A stretch of 64,000 bases of DNA from Alphaproteobacteria bacterium (lineage in GTDB: Bacteria; Pseudomonadota; Alphaproteobacteria; Caulobacterales; Hyphomonadaceae), in the NCBI GenBank assembly GCA_018222605.1, contig JAAEZZ010000002.1:62001-126000 (forward strand). The letters run 5' to 3'. Within the stretch, counting starts at the first letter, position 1; the number at the start of each line of letters is the position of its first letter. Made by a program: the position numbers and the translations under genes. Below, piece after piece: positions 19,073 through 28,216 of this stretch. A model generated the notes under the pieces. That model did not search any database, was not told where the DNA came from, and saw only the letters and a list, made by a program, of their open reading frames with translations.

Positions 19073-20515
19073 ATGAGTGAGGCGATGAAAGAAAAAATTG
19101 TGCCGGTGCTGCTCTGTGGCGGCGCAGGAACGCGCCTCTGGCCCCTGTCGCGCAAGAGCTTTCCAAAGCAATTTGTCCCCTTTGTCGGTCAGGACACCCT
19201 TTTCCAGGCCTCAGCCAGACGTCTTAACGGCGACATCTTTGATGCGCCGCTTGTTCTCACAAACGAAGATTTTCGTTTCGTCGTTCAAGAACAGCTGAAT
19301 GCGTGCGACATACAAAATCAGGGCATCCTGATTGAGCCTGACGCGCGCAACACCGCTCCAGCGATTTTGGCAGCAGCCCTGCATCTGGAAAAAACAAGCC
19401 CGGATGCCCTGATGCTGGTGGCCCCGTCTGATCATGTGATTTCCAATGCCATTGCCTTTCAGGACGCCGTCATGGCCGGCTGTCAGGCTGCCCTCAAGGG
19501 AGACCTCGTCACCTTCGGAATCAAGCCAACCTATGCGGAAACGGGCTATGGATATCTGGACCTCAGTTCGATTCCCGCAGAGGGAGACCTCACCCCAATC
19601 AGTCTGAACCGATTCATTGAAAAGCCTGACGCTGAAAAGGCGGAGAAGCTCGTCGCCTCAGGCAACCATATGTGGAATGCGGGCATCTTCCTGTTTAGTG
19701 TAAAAGCGATCCTTAAGGCATATCGTGCCCATGTTCCGGCCATGCTGGAACCGGTGCAAGCCTCTGTTGACGACGCACTGCGCGATCTGGATTTCCTCCG
19801 TCTGGAGGGTGAAGCCTGGTCAAAGGTAGAATCGACCTCCATCGACTATGCCATTATGGAGCAGGCCAATAATATCAGCGTTGTTCCCTTCTCTGCGGGA
19901 TGGTCGGACCTCGGCGGATGGGATGCTGTGCTGCGCGAAACGGGACCAGATGAAAATGGTGTCGCCCTGAGTGGCCACGCAACCGCAATCGACTGCTCTG
20001 ACACCTTGTTGAGATCAGAAGATGACGGACTGGAGCTTGTCGGCATCGGCCTGAAGAATGTGATTGCAGTTGCAATGCCGGACGCTGTTCTGGTTGCCGA
20101 TGCGTCACGCGCACAGGATGTCAAAACCGCCGTTGCGGAGTTGAAAAGAAAAGGCGTTCACCAGGCAGAACAATTCCCTCGCGATCACCGCCCTTGGGGG
20201 TCATTCGAATGCATCGCTTCAGGGGACCGCTTTCAGGTCAAACGAATTTTCGTGAAGCCGGGGGAATCCCTTTCTCTGCAATCGCATCATCACCGCGCTG
20301 AGCACTGGATCGTTGTCGCGGGCACCGCCAAGGTCACCATCGGAGAACAGGTCAAACTCGTAACTGAGAATGAGTCTGTCTACATTCCAATCGGAACCAT
20401 ACATCGTCTTGAAAATCCCGGAAAACAGCCGGTGATCCTGATCGAAGTACAGACCGGCAGCTATCTGGGCGAAGATGACATCGTGCGTTACGAAGACAAA
20501 TACGCTCGGAACTGA
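19073..20515 (+). CDS. manC: Mannose-1-phosphate guanylyltransferase / mannose-6-phosphate isomerase
   Basis: Bifunctional sugar nucleotide enzyme, 480 residues, making GDP-mannose from mannose-1-phosphate and GTP. The N-terminal nucleotidyltransferase domain begins VPVLLCGGAGTRLWPLSRKSFPKQF, the GGxGTRLWPLSR signature. FIEKPDAEKAEKLV and MWNAGIFLFS follow. The C-terminal type II cupin isomerase domain (from about residue 355) has RPWGSFECIASGDRFQVKRI, PGESLSLQSHHHRAEHWIVVAGTA and IPIGTIHRLENPG with the metal-binding His residues. It stands alone between transport genes. GDP-mannose probably feeds the same surface polysaccharides as the rhamnose genes (inference). Confidence 0.96.
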   Translation: MSEAMKEKIVPVLLCGGAGTRLWPLSRKSFPKQFVPFVGQDTLFQASARRLNGDIFDAPLVLTNEDFRFVVQEQLNACDIQNQGILIEPDARNTAPAILAAALHLEKTSPDALMLVAPSDHVISNAIAFQDAVMAGCQAALKGDLVTFGIKPTYAETGYGYLDLSSIPAEGDLTPISLNRFIEKPDAEKAEKLVASGNHMWNAGIFLFSVKAILKAYRAHVPAMLEPVQASVDDALRDLDFLRLEGEAWSKVESTSIDYAIMEQANNISVVPFSAGWSDLGGWDAVLRETGPDENGVALSGHATAIDCSDTLLRSEDDGLELVGIGLKNVIAVAMPDAVLVADASRAQDVKTAVAELKRKGVHQAEQFPRDHRPWGSFECIASGDRFQVKRIFVKPGESLSLQSHHHRAEHWIVVAGTAKVTIGEQVKLVTENESVYIPIGTIHRLENPGKQPVILIEVQTGSYLGEDDIVRYEDKYARN

Positions 20516-20649
20516 ACGTCTCACTGCCTCTGCCTGACGGCTTTTCAAAATGACAAGACGGTAGGATTGTGTCTTCGCGCCTTGCACTCATATGTGTGGC
20601 ATAACTATCTGCAAAACATACGAAATTCGAGAAGATAGGACGCGTACGA

Positions 20650-21882
20650 TTGGAGCTGTTCGTATTTTTTTGCAGCCTGATCATCTTTGGCGGTTTCGCC
20701 ATGATGCCTCTGGCCCGCCGTGCCGGGGCTCCCTTCCTCCTCATCGCACTGATCATCGGCATGTTCCTGGGCGAAGACGGCCCGGGCGGTATCCTGTTCA
20801 ACAATTTTGGACTGGCCTTTGATCTGGGCAGCATCGCGCTCGCCGTTATCTTGTTTGCAGGCGGCCTGGAAGCCAATCGTGCCATTTTCCGCAATGCCGG
20901 CGGCCCCGCCACCAGTCTCGCAACCATTGGCGTACTGATCACTGCGGCGATCACGGGAATTGCCAGTTGCGTTCTGTTGGATGTGCCGTGGCTTGTCGGC
21001 CTGCTGCTTGGCGCCACGGTCGCTTCGACCGATGCCGCCGCCACCTTCCTGCTGGTACAGCAAAGCGGCATCGCCCTGCGCCAACGGTTGAAAGACACCC
21101 TGCTTCTGGAATCCGGGCTGAATGATCCGATGGCGATCTTCCTGACCGTCTCTCTCACCACCCTGGTTGCCTCTGTTCAGAAAGATGTCACCGGAGACCT
21201 TCTCTCGCTCAGCTTCTTCCTACTTCAACAAGCAGGCATTGGACTTGTCGGCGGTATTCTCGGCGGACGCGTGCTGGCATGCATTCTGGACAAGCTGTTT
21301 CTGCCGCTGGGAACCTATCCCGTCATGTCGCTGACCGGAGCGATGGTGATATTTGCAGGCGTCAGCCTGCTGGGCGGCAGCGGCTTCCTGGCAGCCTATC
21401 TTGCGGGCTTTACCCTTAAGGCGCGCCTACATCGCCCGATTGATCGCATTCTGGATTTCAACGAGGCCTTTCAATGGCTATGCCAAATGGTGCTGTTTTT
21501 GATGCTGGGGCTTCTGGTGACACCAAGCGCGCTGATACACGGTTTCTGGCCAGCCCTGGGGTGCGCCGCCGTGCTGATGCTGGTGGCCCGCCCCATCGCC
21601 GTCTTCGCAAGTGTGGGCTGGATGGGCTTTACCGTGAAGGAAAACATCTTCCTCAGTTGGGTCGGGCTGCGCGGCGCAGTGCCAGTGCTGCTGGCCATCT
21701 ATCCGGTCATCTCGCCGGGGCCAATATCGGTCGGGTTCTTCAACGTGGTCTTTGTAATCGTTGCTGTGTCGCTGACGGTACAAGGCTGGACCATAGCACC
21801 TGCCGCCAGACTGCTCGGCCTGCAACCTGAAACGAAATCGATCCCCGAGAAGAAAGCCGAGGCCGAGAAAACCTCGGCCTAG
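20650..21882 (+). CDS. Cation:proton antiporter, NhaP2/CvrA-like, short form
   Basis: CPA1-type antiporter of 410 residues with about 12 membrane helices. LLIALIIGMFLGEDGPGGI and FAGGLEANRAIFRNAGGPA are NhaP2/CvrA-like; GATVASTDAAATFLLV and ESGLNDPMAIFLTV carry the conserved Asp and the ND pair of the ion site. FLSWVGLRGAVPVLLAIYP is the R-G-A-V-P signature. Full-length NhaP2 proteins have a C-terminal TrkA-C/regulatory extension of about 170 residues; this protein ends soon after the last helix with a short charged tail (KSIPEKKAEAEKT). The start is a TTG at 20650 following AGGA; no ATG fits. Confidence 0.88.
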   Translation: MELFVFFCSLIIFGGFAMMPLARRAGAPFLLIALIIGMFLGEDGPGGILFNNFGLAFDLGSIALAVILFAGGLEANRAIFRNAGGPATSLATIGVLITAAITGIASCVLLDVPWLVGLLLGATVASTDAAATFLLVQQSGIALRQRLKDTLLLESGLNDPMAIFLTVSLTTLVASVQKDVTGDLLSLSFFLLQQAGIGLVGGILGGRVLACILDKLFLPLGTYPVMSLTGAMVIFAGVSLLGGSGFLAAYLAGFTLKARLHRPIDRILDFNEAFQWLCQMVLFLMLGLLVTPSALIHGFWPALGCAAVLMLVARPIAVFASVGWMGFTVKENIFLSWVGLRGAVPVLLAIYPVISPGPISVGFFNVVFVIVAVSLTVQGWTIAPAARLLGLQPETKSIPEKKAEAEKTSA

Positions 21883-22751
21883 TGCAGCGCGACCTCAATA
21901 TCATCCAGCAAGTTACGCACGCGCTTCGCGTTGGCACCGAGGTCTGACAGGCCAACGCGGCTGGTGGAGCGAACATCAATGCGTGTGCCCCCTGCTTCCA
22001 TCGGAAGCACGCGGATCATCACGTCATCCTTGAAACCGAACCAGAAACTCGTCTCTGTTGCCTCGATCCGGCCCTCGGCGGCGTCTGCCGTTACGATCTT
22101 CCAGCCGCGATCTTTCACCAGTTCCACAATCGTGGCGAACGCGTCCGGCTGTGCGACGGGGGCTTCATACGTCGCAAGCTTTGGATAGGGAGCCACTTTT
22201 GGGGAGTCCTGCTCTTCCGGGCGAAACTCTGCTTCTTCCTGCAGTTCCGAAACAAGGCGTCCCGGTGTGCCAGGCCAGCGGCCCTCTGCCGCCTCCGGCA
22301 CTACAGGCGCATCCTCAATTGGGTTCATGGCGCCATCGGCTTTACGTTCGGCTACCAGTCTCTCGCTTGGCTGGATCGGATCAGACCAGTCCGTCTGCAC
22401 ATCATGGATTGGTGGAAGACGTGTCGCCTGCCCGCCAAAGGCTGCGACCCGGCCGAAGCTGAGACCCGCGACCAGCAAAGCCGCCAGGGACAGGATAAAG
22501 GCTCGCTTGCGCGGTGCCTTGATCAGGGACAGGACCATGGCGATGACAGACACGCCCAGCGCCAGGAAGATCAGCTTCAGGCCCCAGTTCAGTGTCATTG
22601 TGCCAAGGCCGAACTGCCAGCTCCATGCACCAAGCCGTGCACCCACTGCAGCGATGACAAACCAAAGAACGGCAAAGATCGACAGGCCCAGAGAGGCTTT
22701 CGCCACGGTGCCGCGCCAACCGGCATCCTGCGTTGTGTCCACTGAACTCAT
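21879..22751 (-). CDS. DUF1499 domain membrane protein
   Basis: Protein of about 290 residues with three N-terminal membrane helices (ASLGLSIFAVLWFVIAAV, LIFLALGVSVIAMVLSLI, FILSLAALLVAGLSFG) and a C-terminal DUF1499 domain. The DUF1499 part shows PPIHDVQTDWSDP near its beginning, and WKIVTADAAEGRIEATETSFWFGFKDDVMIRV with RIDVRSTSRVGLSDLGANAKRV towards the end, all family hallmarks. The ATG at 22751 was chosen because GAAGGGAAGG precedes it; the frame extends to 22844. The stop overlaps the antiporter stop by 4 bp, tail to tail. Function unknown. Confidence 0.85.
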   Translation of the reverse strand: MSSVDTTQDAGWRGTVAKASLGLSIFAVLWFVIAAVGARLGAWSWQFGLGTMTLNWGLKLIFLALGVSVIAMVLSLIKAPRKRAFILSLAALLVAGLSFGRVAAFGGQATRLPPIHDVQTDWSDPIQPSERLVAERKADGAMNPIEDAPVVPEAAEGRWPGTPGRLVSELQEEAEFRPEEQDSPKVAPYPKLATYEAPVAQPDAFATIVELVKDRGWKIVTADAAEGRIEATETSFWFGFKDDVMIRVLPMEAGGTRIDVRSTSRVGLSDLGANAKRVRNLLDDIEVALH

Positions 22752-22897
22752 GGCGTCTGCCTTCCCTTCAAACCCTTTGAGGGAAAGACATAGGTCAGTC
22801 GCTCGGGCTGGACCAGTCCTGAGCTTCATAAATCGCCGGAACATGAGCCCCGCCCAGACGTTTTATATGTCTGCGCAAGAATGGGAGGCTTTCAACC

Positions 22898-23413
22898 ATG
22901 GAAAAAGGATCCTATGGCCGCTTCGGCCTTATGATTTTAACGTCAGCCATCGTGATGTTTGGCCTGATGTATCTGAACACTTACGCTTTTTCACATGTCC
23001 ACTGGAGCGAAACGCGTTTCTACATGACCCTGATCATGGCAGCAGCCATGGCGGTGATCATGCTGTCCTTTATGCTGAATATGTATCGCAGCACCAAACT
23101 GAATTGGGCGATTTATGCGGGCAGCGTTGTGTTGTTTGTCGCGGCGCTGGCACTTGTGCGGAGTCAGGCAACGGTCAGCGACAAATCCTATATGAAAGCC
23201 ATGATCCCGCACCACTCCATTGCCATTCTCACCAGTGAGCGAGCAAATATTCAGGACCAGCGTGTACGCGAACTGGCTGACGGCATCATCCGCGCCCAGC
23301 GCAAGGAAATTGCCGAAATGGAGTGGCTGATTGACGACATCGCCAAAAATGGAAAGGCGACGACTCCCGAAGAAGCCGCCGCCCGTCCTGTGCCTGATTT
23401 CAGCGGCAAGTAA
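22898..23413 (+). CDS. DUF305 domain membrane protein
   Basis: Protein of 171 residues with three predicted N-terminal helices (LMILTSAIVMFGLMYLNTYA, MTLIMAAAMAVIMLSFML, WAIYAGSVVLFVAALALV) and a C-terminal DUF305 core: YMKAMIPHHSIAILTSERA, then RVRELADGIIRAQRKEIAEMEWLI. The paired His-His and the Glu/Met residues of the MIPHH and KEIAEM motifs resemble metal-binding four-helix bundles of the DUF305 family, which often accompany copper handling. No metal gene lies beside it, so the role is open. It is transcribed divergently from the DUF1499 gene. Confidence 0.85.
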   Translation: MEKGSYGRFGLMILTSAIVMFGLMYLNTYAFSHVHWSETRFYMTLIMAAAMAVIMLSFMLNMYRSTKLNWAIYAGSVVLFVAALALVRSQATVSDKSYMKAMIPHHSIAILTSERANIQDQRVRELADGIIRAQRKEIAEMEWLIDDIAKNGKATTPEEAAARPVPDFSGK

Positions 23414-23423
23414 GGACTAGGCC

Positions 23424-25049
23424 TTACGCCGTTGGCAGCTTGTAATCCTTGAACTGCTCACGTAGGGCCAGCTTGTTGATCTTGCCCGTCGCGCCCAGCG
23501 GAATTTCGCTGACAAAGACAACATCATCCGGCGTCCACCATTTCGCGATCTTGCCGTCCAGCTGAGCCAGCACTTCTTCCTTGGTCGGATTTTCACCCTG
23601 GGCAGGCTGAACCACCAGCAGCGGACGCTCATCCCATTTCGGGTGATAGATGCCAATCGCGGCAGCATTCGCCACTTTTGGGTGGCCTACAGCAATGTTC
23701 TCGATATCGATGGAGGAGATCCACTCACCGCCTGACTTGATCACATCTTTCGCGCGGTCGGTGATCGTCATGGTGCCGTATTCATCAAGGTGGGCCACAT
23801 CGCCTGTGTCGAAGAAGCCATTAGGGTCCAGCACATTGCCGCCGACGCCTTTGAAGTAGCCCGCCGCAATCGCCGCACCGCGCACCATCAGGCGTCCTGT
23901 CGTCTCGCCATCATTCGGCAGATCATTGCCTTCATCGTCAACGATCTTCAGTTCGACGCCAAACGGCGGACGGCCCTGCTTCAGCTTCTGTTCCAGACGC
24001 TTTTCAATCGGCGCATCCAGCATGTGTGGCGGCAGCGTACCTAGCGTGCCGAGCGGCGAGGTCTCGGTCATGCCCCAGGCATGGACCACGTCCACTTCAT
24101 AGTCTTCCTCGAACGCGCGAAGGATTTTCTCCGGCACGGCAGACCCGCCAATGATCACCTTGTTCAGGTGCGGCAGCTTCAGATTGTTCTCCTGCAGGTG
24201 ATTGAGCAGCATCAGCCAAACGGTCGGCACGGCGGCGGTGATGGTAACCTTCTCGGTGTCCAGCAGCTCATAGATGGAGGCGCCATCCATTTGCGCGCCA
24301 GGCATCACCATATTTGCGCCGGTTGCCGGGCAGGACAGGGCCAGCCCCCAGGCATTGGCGTGGAACATCGGCACCACCGGCAGCACGACATCATTCGCGC
24401 CCATGCCGATGGCATCTTTCTGCATCGTGATCATGGTGTGCAGCACGTTGGAGCGGTGGGAGTAGAGCACGCCCTTCGGATTGCCTGTCGTGCCGGATGT
24501 GTAGCACAGGCCACAGGCGGTATCTTCCGGGAAGTCCCCCCAGCGGCACTCGTCCGAGCGGCCATCAATCCAGATGTCGAATGGAACTGCGCCAAGAGAA
24601 TTCTCAGGCATCGTGTCGGCATCAGCATAGATGACGAACGTTTTTACTGTTTCGAGATGGTCTTTGATCGCTTCGACGACAGGAAGGAAGGTCTTGTCAA
24701 AAATCAGCACCTTGTCTTCGGCGTGATTGGCAATCCAGGCGATTTGCTCAGGGTGCAGCCGAGGATTGATAGTATGAAGCACGGCGCCGATGCCCATTGC
24801 GCCATACCAAGAGGCCATGTGGCGCTCAGAGTTCCAGCCCAGGGTCGCGACCCGGTCACCTAAGCCAATGCCATGATCCTTCAGGGCATTGGAGACCTGT
24901 TTGGACATGGTGAACAGCTCTGCATAAGTCGTTCTGGAAATATTCCCTTCCACACGGCGCGTAATGATCTCGCGCGTTGGATTGATCCGATTGGCGTGTT
25001 CAAGAACCTTGTTAACCGTCAGCGGCCAATCCTGCATGATGCCTAGCAT
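23424..25049 (-). CDS. Fatty-acid-CoA ligase (AMP-binding, medium/long-chain, AlkK/FadD-like)
   Basis: Activates a fatty acid to acyl-CoA through an acyl-AMP intermediate. The 541-residue length and the [19 protein letters not shown] opening match AlkK-type ligases. The P-loop-like motif is [17 protein letters not shown] near residue 190. [52 protein letters not shown] and the catalytic Lys region [12 protein letters not shown] at the C-terminus are all present. No beta-oxidation genes adjoin it. It stands alone, and the stop lies 10 bp from the converging DUF305 gene. Confidence 0.94.
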   Translation of the reverse strand: MLGIMQDWPLTVNKVLEHANRINPTREIITRRVEGNISRTTYAELFTMSKQVSNALKDHGIGLGDRVATLGWNSERHMASWYGAMGIGAVLHTINPRLHPEQIAWIANHAEDKVLIFDKTFLPVVEAIKDHLETVKTFVIYADADTMPENSLGAVPFDIWIDGRSDECRWGDFPEDTACGLCYTSGTTGNPKGVLYSHRSNVLHTMITMQKDAIGMGANDVVLPVVPMFHANAWGLALSCPATGANMVMPGAQMDGASIYELLDTEKVTITAAVPTVWLMLLNHLQENNLKLPHLNKVIIGGSAVPEKILRAFEEDYEVDVVHAWGMTETSPLGTLGTLPPHMLDAPIEKRLEQKLKQGRPPFGVELKIVDDEGNDLPNDGETTGRLMVRGAAIAAGYFKGVGGNVLDPNGFFDTGDVAHLDEYGTMTITDRAKDVIKSGGEWISSIDIENIAVGHPKVANAAAIGIYHPKWDERPLLVVQPAQGENPTKEEVLAQLDGKIAKWWTPDDVVFVSEIPLGATGKINKLALREQFKDYKLPTA

Positions 25050-25150
25050 CGCTGTCCTCCCGTAGACAAAAAGATTTCAGGCAATAAGAGCCTGAATTAG
25101 AACCGGTTTATTCGCGCCACTGCTGCAGTGCAAGAACAGGAACTGCTTGT

Positions 25151-26095
25151 ATGAAACATTTTGCAATCCCATTCATGGCACTTCTGCTGCTGGCAGGCTG
25201 CAATCCCACAGAAACGACACCTGGCACTGCCCCTTCTGAAAGCACAGAGCGCGCGCAGGTCCGGCGGATGCCCCTGCCCGCCTATTTTGATTGCCTGCGA
25301 GAGAATAAGGGCATCGTGATTGCCGCCCATCGCGGCGGGCCGGCATCAGGCTATCCTGAGAACGCGATTGAGACGATGCAATACAATTTCGATCATGGGG
25401 TACGTGTGTTCGAGATCGACATCGCCGAGACACGCGATGGTGTGTTAACCCTGATGCATGATGACCGGCTGAACCGCACGAGCACAGGGCGTGGCTATGT
25501 CTCCAATATCAGCTGGAGTGACATGTCCGGCCTCAAACTGGTCGACAATGATGACCAGCAGACAGACTTCTCCCCGCCCAAGCTGACCGATGCCCTGCTC
25601 TGGGCAAAGGAAACCGGCGCGATTCTGGAACTGGACCGCAAGAAGACCACCAGCTTCCGCAACATTGCCGAGGCGGTATATGCCGCCGATGCAGAAGAGA
25701 ATGTGATCTTCATCTCATACACTGATGACGAAGCCGCCGAGATCGCGTCCATTGATCCAGAACTCATGATGACCGCTTCGGTACGTGGGGGACGCGACAT
25801 CGCCGCTCTCGAGGCCCGCGGGGTGGCCCCTGAACACCTGATCGGCTGGACGGGCACGGACCGGCCAGATGAAGCCGCATGGCACCGCAACGCCCTCAAT
25901 GAGGTCGAATCCGCTTTCGGAACCCTTGGCCGCGCCGGCGAGCGGCTGGATGACCAGTACATGGCAGACGGCAATGGCTCAGAATATCAGGACCTCGCCG
26001 ATATGGGTCTTGTTATGCTGGCTACAGACCGCCCGCTCGACGCCGCCGAGGCGATGACGTCTGACGATATTGGTCGCACCGCCTGCGAACATTGA
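25151..26095 (+). CDS. Glycerophosphodiester phosphodiesterase lipoprotein
   Basis: Hydrolyses glycerophosphodiesters to glycerol-3-phosphate and an alcohol. The protein (314 residues) begins MKHFAIPFMALLLLAGCNP, with a lipobox ending at Cys17, so it should be a membrane-anchored periplasmic lipoprotein. The GDPD core shows IAAHRGGPASGYPENAIETM (HRG and the E-N pair), RVFEIDIAETRDGVLTLMHDD (ExD and the second His) and LDRKKTT further on. The last metal-site segment is EYQDLADMGLVMLATDRP. Released glycerol-3-phosphate could be a carbon or phosphate source. It stands alone in its neighbourhood. Confidence 0.93.
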   Translation: MKHFAIPFMALLLLAGCNPTETTPGTAPSESTERAQVRRMPLPAYFDCLRENKGIVIAAHRGGPASGYPENAIETMQYNFDHGVRVFEIDIAETRDGVLTLMHDDRLNRTSTGRGYVSNISWSDMSGLKLVDNDDQQTDFSPPKLTDALLWAKETGAILELDRKKTTSFRNIAEAVYAADAEENVIFISYTDDEAAEIASIDPELMMTASVRGGRDIAALEARGVAPEHLIGWTGTDRPDEAAWHRNALNEVESAFGTLGRAGERLDDQYMADGNGSEYQDLADMGLVMLATDRPLDAAEAMTSDDIGRTACEH

Positions 26096-26176
26096 CCCTT
26101 GCGGTATTCAAGCGTATTTAGCGCGCAGGTTTGAGACACCTGCCGCTCGCCGGGATGTCCCGTCGGTGAAGCTCTC

Positions 26177-26197
26177 ACAGCCGCCCGAAACGGCTGT
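26177..26197. other. Hairpin in a long gene-free leader
   Basis: ACAGCCG at 26177-26183 pairs perfectly with CGGCTGT at 26191-26197 around the loop CCCGAAA. It lies in the 200-bp gap between the GDPD stop and the glyoxalase-related gene. It could end the first transcript, although there is no T-run, or be part of the leader of the second. Nothing else was recognised in the gap. Confidence 0.35.
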
Positions 26198-26295
26198 TCA
26201 ACAAGGATGCTGACGCTTTCTCCATGGCGGTCCAGCGGCAAGGCGAGCCCCGCAGAACAAGACCGCGATTGGATGAAGACGAAAGGATCCTCACC

Positions 26296-26745
26296 ATGTC
26301 GCTACGCATTATGACACGAGACGGGGCCAAAGCCCGCGCCAAGCAATTGCGTGCGGAAGCCGCTGCTAACGGCGCCTCCCTGTCCCACTCGAAAGCCCTG
26401 GAGCAGGTCGCGGCCGAACTCGGCTATCGGGACTGGAACACCGCCTCGGCGCGACTTTCAAACCGACCTGAAGCCCCTTGTCAGTTGGGAGACAGGGTGC
26501 GCGGGCTCTATCTCAAACAAACCTTTGAAGGACGTGTCCACGCCATCCGCGAACTGGCTGGCGGTATGGGCTATGAAGTTACCCTGCACTTCGACACGCC
26601 TGTCGATGTTGTTGAGTTCGACAGCTTTTCGGCCCTGCGCCAGCGCGTGACAGCTACAGTGGATGCCAATGGTGTCTCATGGGCAAAGACCAGTGACGGA
26701 CAGCAACATCTTGTCTTGCAGGATGTGCTGAATGGCATTGTTTGA
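26296..26745 (+). CDS. Glyoxalase-related protein domain protein
   Basis: Small cytoplasmic protein of 149 residues, start chosen at the ATG at 26296 after GAAAGGA; the frame is open to 26224. The N-terminus (MTRDGAKARAKQLRAEAAANGASLSHSKALEQVAAELGYRDWNTASARL) has the helical pattern KALE-hhA---GY-dWnt-sA, which is recurrent in proteins annotated as glyoxalase-related. The C-terminal half (GDRVRGLYLKQTFEGRVHAIREL then VTLHFDTPVDVVEFDSFSALRQRV) looks like a small beta-barrel. Enzymatic activity is unproven for this family, and no glyoxalase metal ligands are evident. Confidence 0.65.
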   Translation: MSLRIMTRDGAKARAKQLRAEAAANGASLSHSKALEQVAAELGYRDWNTASARLSNRPEAPCQLGDRVRGLYLKQTFEGRVHAIRELAGGMGYEVTLHFDTPVDVVEFDSFSALRQRVTATVDANGVSWAKTSDGQQHLVLQDVLNGIV

Positions 26746-26772
26746 CAGAGGCAGCCCTTTTGGGGGGCAGGA

Positions 26773-27432
26773 TCAGGGGTAGAGCCTGCCCTTGGTCCAG
26801 CCTTCCCCATCTCGGGTAAACTTCAGACGATCATGCATGCGAAAGGCCTGATCCTGCCAGAACTCAATCTCGATTGGGGTCACACGGAAGCCACCCCAGA
26901 ATTCCGGACGCGGGATATCAGGCCCATCCCCATAGATTTCTGACAGCTCGGCGACACGCTGTTCAAACTCTGCGCGGTCTTCCAGAGGACGGGACTGGTC
27001 AGAGGCAATCGCGCTGATCCGGCTCTGGGCCGCGCGGGTGGCAAAATACTCGTCCGCTTCTGCCTCGGTTACCTGTTCCACTGTGCCCCGGACTCGCACT
27101 TGGCGGCGCAGGCTCTTCCAGTGGAAACCCAGCGCAGCCTTGGCCGTTTTGGCAAGCTGCTGGCCCTTGGCGCTTTCTAGATTGGTAAAGAACACAAAGC
27201 CAGCCGGTGTCACTTCCTTCAGCAGTACGATGCGTACATCCGGCATGCCGGAAGCATCCACAGTGGCAAGTGACATCGCATTGGAATCGTTCAGCTCCTT
27301 TTCACGCGCTTCGGCCATCCAAGCCTGAAACAAGGCAATCGGGTCCTGCGTATCAGGGATCAGGGGCTTTCCTGTCGGGTCCGTCGCATACTCTGCGGCG
27401 CTGGGGCTGGGCGGTATAACAGATGAACTCAT
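26773..27432 (-). CDS. pdxH: Pyridoxamine 5'-phosphate oxidase PdxH
   Basis: FMN enzyme that oxidises pyridoxine or pyridoxamine phosphate to pyridoxal phosphate. It is 219 residues, the usual length. Family motifs are [62 protein letters not shown] and [20 protein letters not shown], and the C-terminus ends RLYP, as in most PdxH proteins. The ATG at 27432 has GGAGACC upstream at proper spacing. It stands alone, and its 5' end slightly overlaps the open frame of the divergent exported protein but not that gene's likely start. Confidence 0.97.
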   Translation of the reverse strand: MSSSVIPPSPSAAEYATDPTGKPLIPDTQDPIALFQAWMAEAREKELNDSNAMSLATVDASGMPDVRIVLLKEVTPAGFVFFTNLESAKGQQLAKTAKAALGFHWKSLRRQVRVRGTVEQVTEAEADEYFATRAAQSRISAIASDQSRPLEDRAEFEQRVAELSEIYGDGPDIPRPEFWGGFRVTPIEIEFWQDQAFRMHDRLKFTRDGEGWTKGRLYP

Positions 27433-27605
27433 CCGGATGGTCTCCTGCTTGCAAACACGGCGTACCTATCAGGCCTGTTTGGCCCCTGACATACGTGCCT
27501 CTCCTGACCCCGTCCACACCTTCCGGCTGGCAGACTTATCGCTTCCCCGCTAAGAATGAGGAAATCACCCTCGATATGACTTGTGATGGGGATATGGAGT
27601 TCGAA

Positions 27606-28139
27606 ATGAAATACCTGACAGTGCTGGCATTCGTTGCCGCAATGAGTGCAATACCAGCTGTAGCTCAAGAAATTTCAGACACGACGAGCAAAATTGTAGA
27701 TTGCAGAGAAATCGAGGCCACAGAAGCTCGCCTTGCCTGTTATGATAAGGCAACCGTCGCGCTGGAAAAGCAGGTAGAAGCTGTAAAAGCCGCGGAAGCC
27801 GCCCTTGCTGCAGATCCAGAACGCGCCTTGCCGCAATGGGCACGCATTGATCCAAGCGCAGACAAAAAGCAGGTAAAGCGCGAGAAGAAAAAGAAAAAGG
27901 AAGACAAGCGCGACGAAGAAATGGAAGTCACTGTCGTGAAAGTCTTCCAGAACAATGCCGGCCGCTATTTCATACGACTAGATAATGGCCAGCTTTGGAG
28001 CCAGGTCGTTATCGAGCGCATTGACCAACCCGATAACCTGCCCGCCAAAGGCCGCATATGGAAATCCTTCTATGGGTCTCCATGGTTTGAATTCGAAGAC
28101 AAGTCCTATCAGGACTTCAAGATCAAGCGCGTCAAATAA
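27606..28139 (+). CDS. Exported protein of unknown function with Lys-rich linker
   Basis: Not assigned to a family with confidence. From the ATG at 27606 the protein has 177 residues; a nearby alternative start at 27594 adds four. A signal peptide is clear (MKYLTVLAFVAAMSAIPAVA, cleavage before QE). The mature part begins with IVDCREIEATEARLACYDK, a C-x(5,15)-RLACYD pattern also seen in small periplasmic proteins such as type VI accessory VasI-like ones. A highly charged linker of mostly Lys and Glu (around residues 80-105) leads to a small beta-rich end (VTVVKVFQNNAGRYFIRLDNGQLW). Probably periplasmic. Confidence 0.7.
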   Translation: MKYLTVLAFVAAMSAIPAVAQEISDTTSKIVDCREIEATEARLACYDKATVALEKQVEAVKAAEAALAADPERALPQWARIDPSADKKQVKREKKKKKEDKRDEEMEVTVVKVFQNNAGRYFIRLDNGQLWSQVVIERIDQPDNLPAKGRIWKSFYGSPWFEFEDKSYQDFKIKRVK

Positions 28140-28216
28140 GCCTTTGTAACGATTTGACATCGGCACGGGAAAGTCAGGGCTGTTCAAAGCGCGGCATTTG
28201 CGCTTGAAGGCATGTC

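Noticed and set aside
25050-25150. Hidden small gene between the acyl-CoA ligase and the GDPD lipoprotein
   Set aside because: No frame with a ribosome site; the gap is the size of a divergent promoter region.
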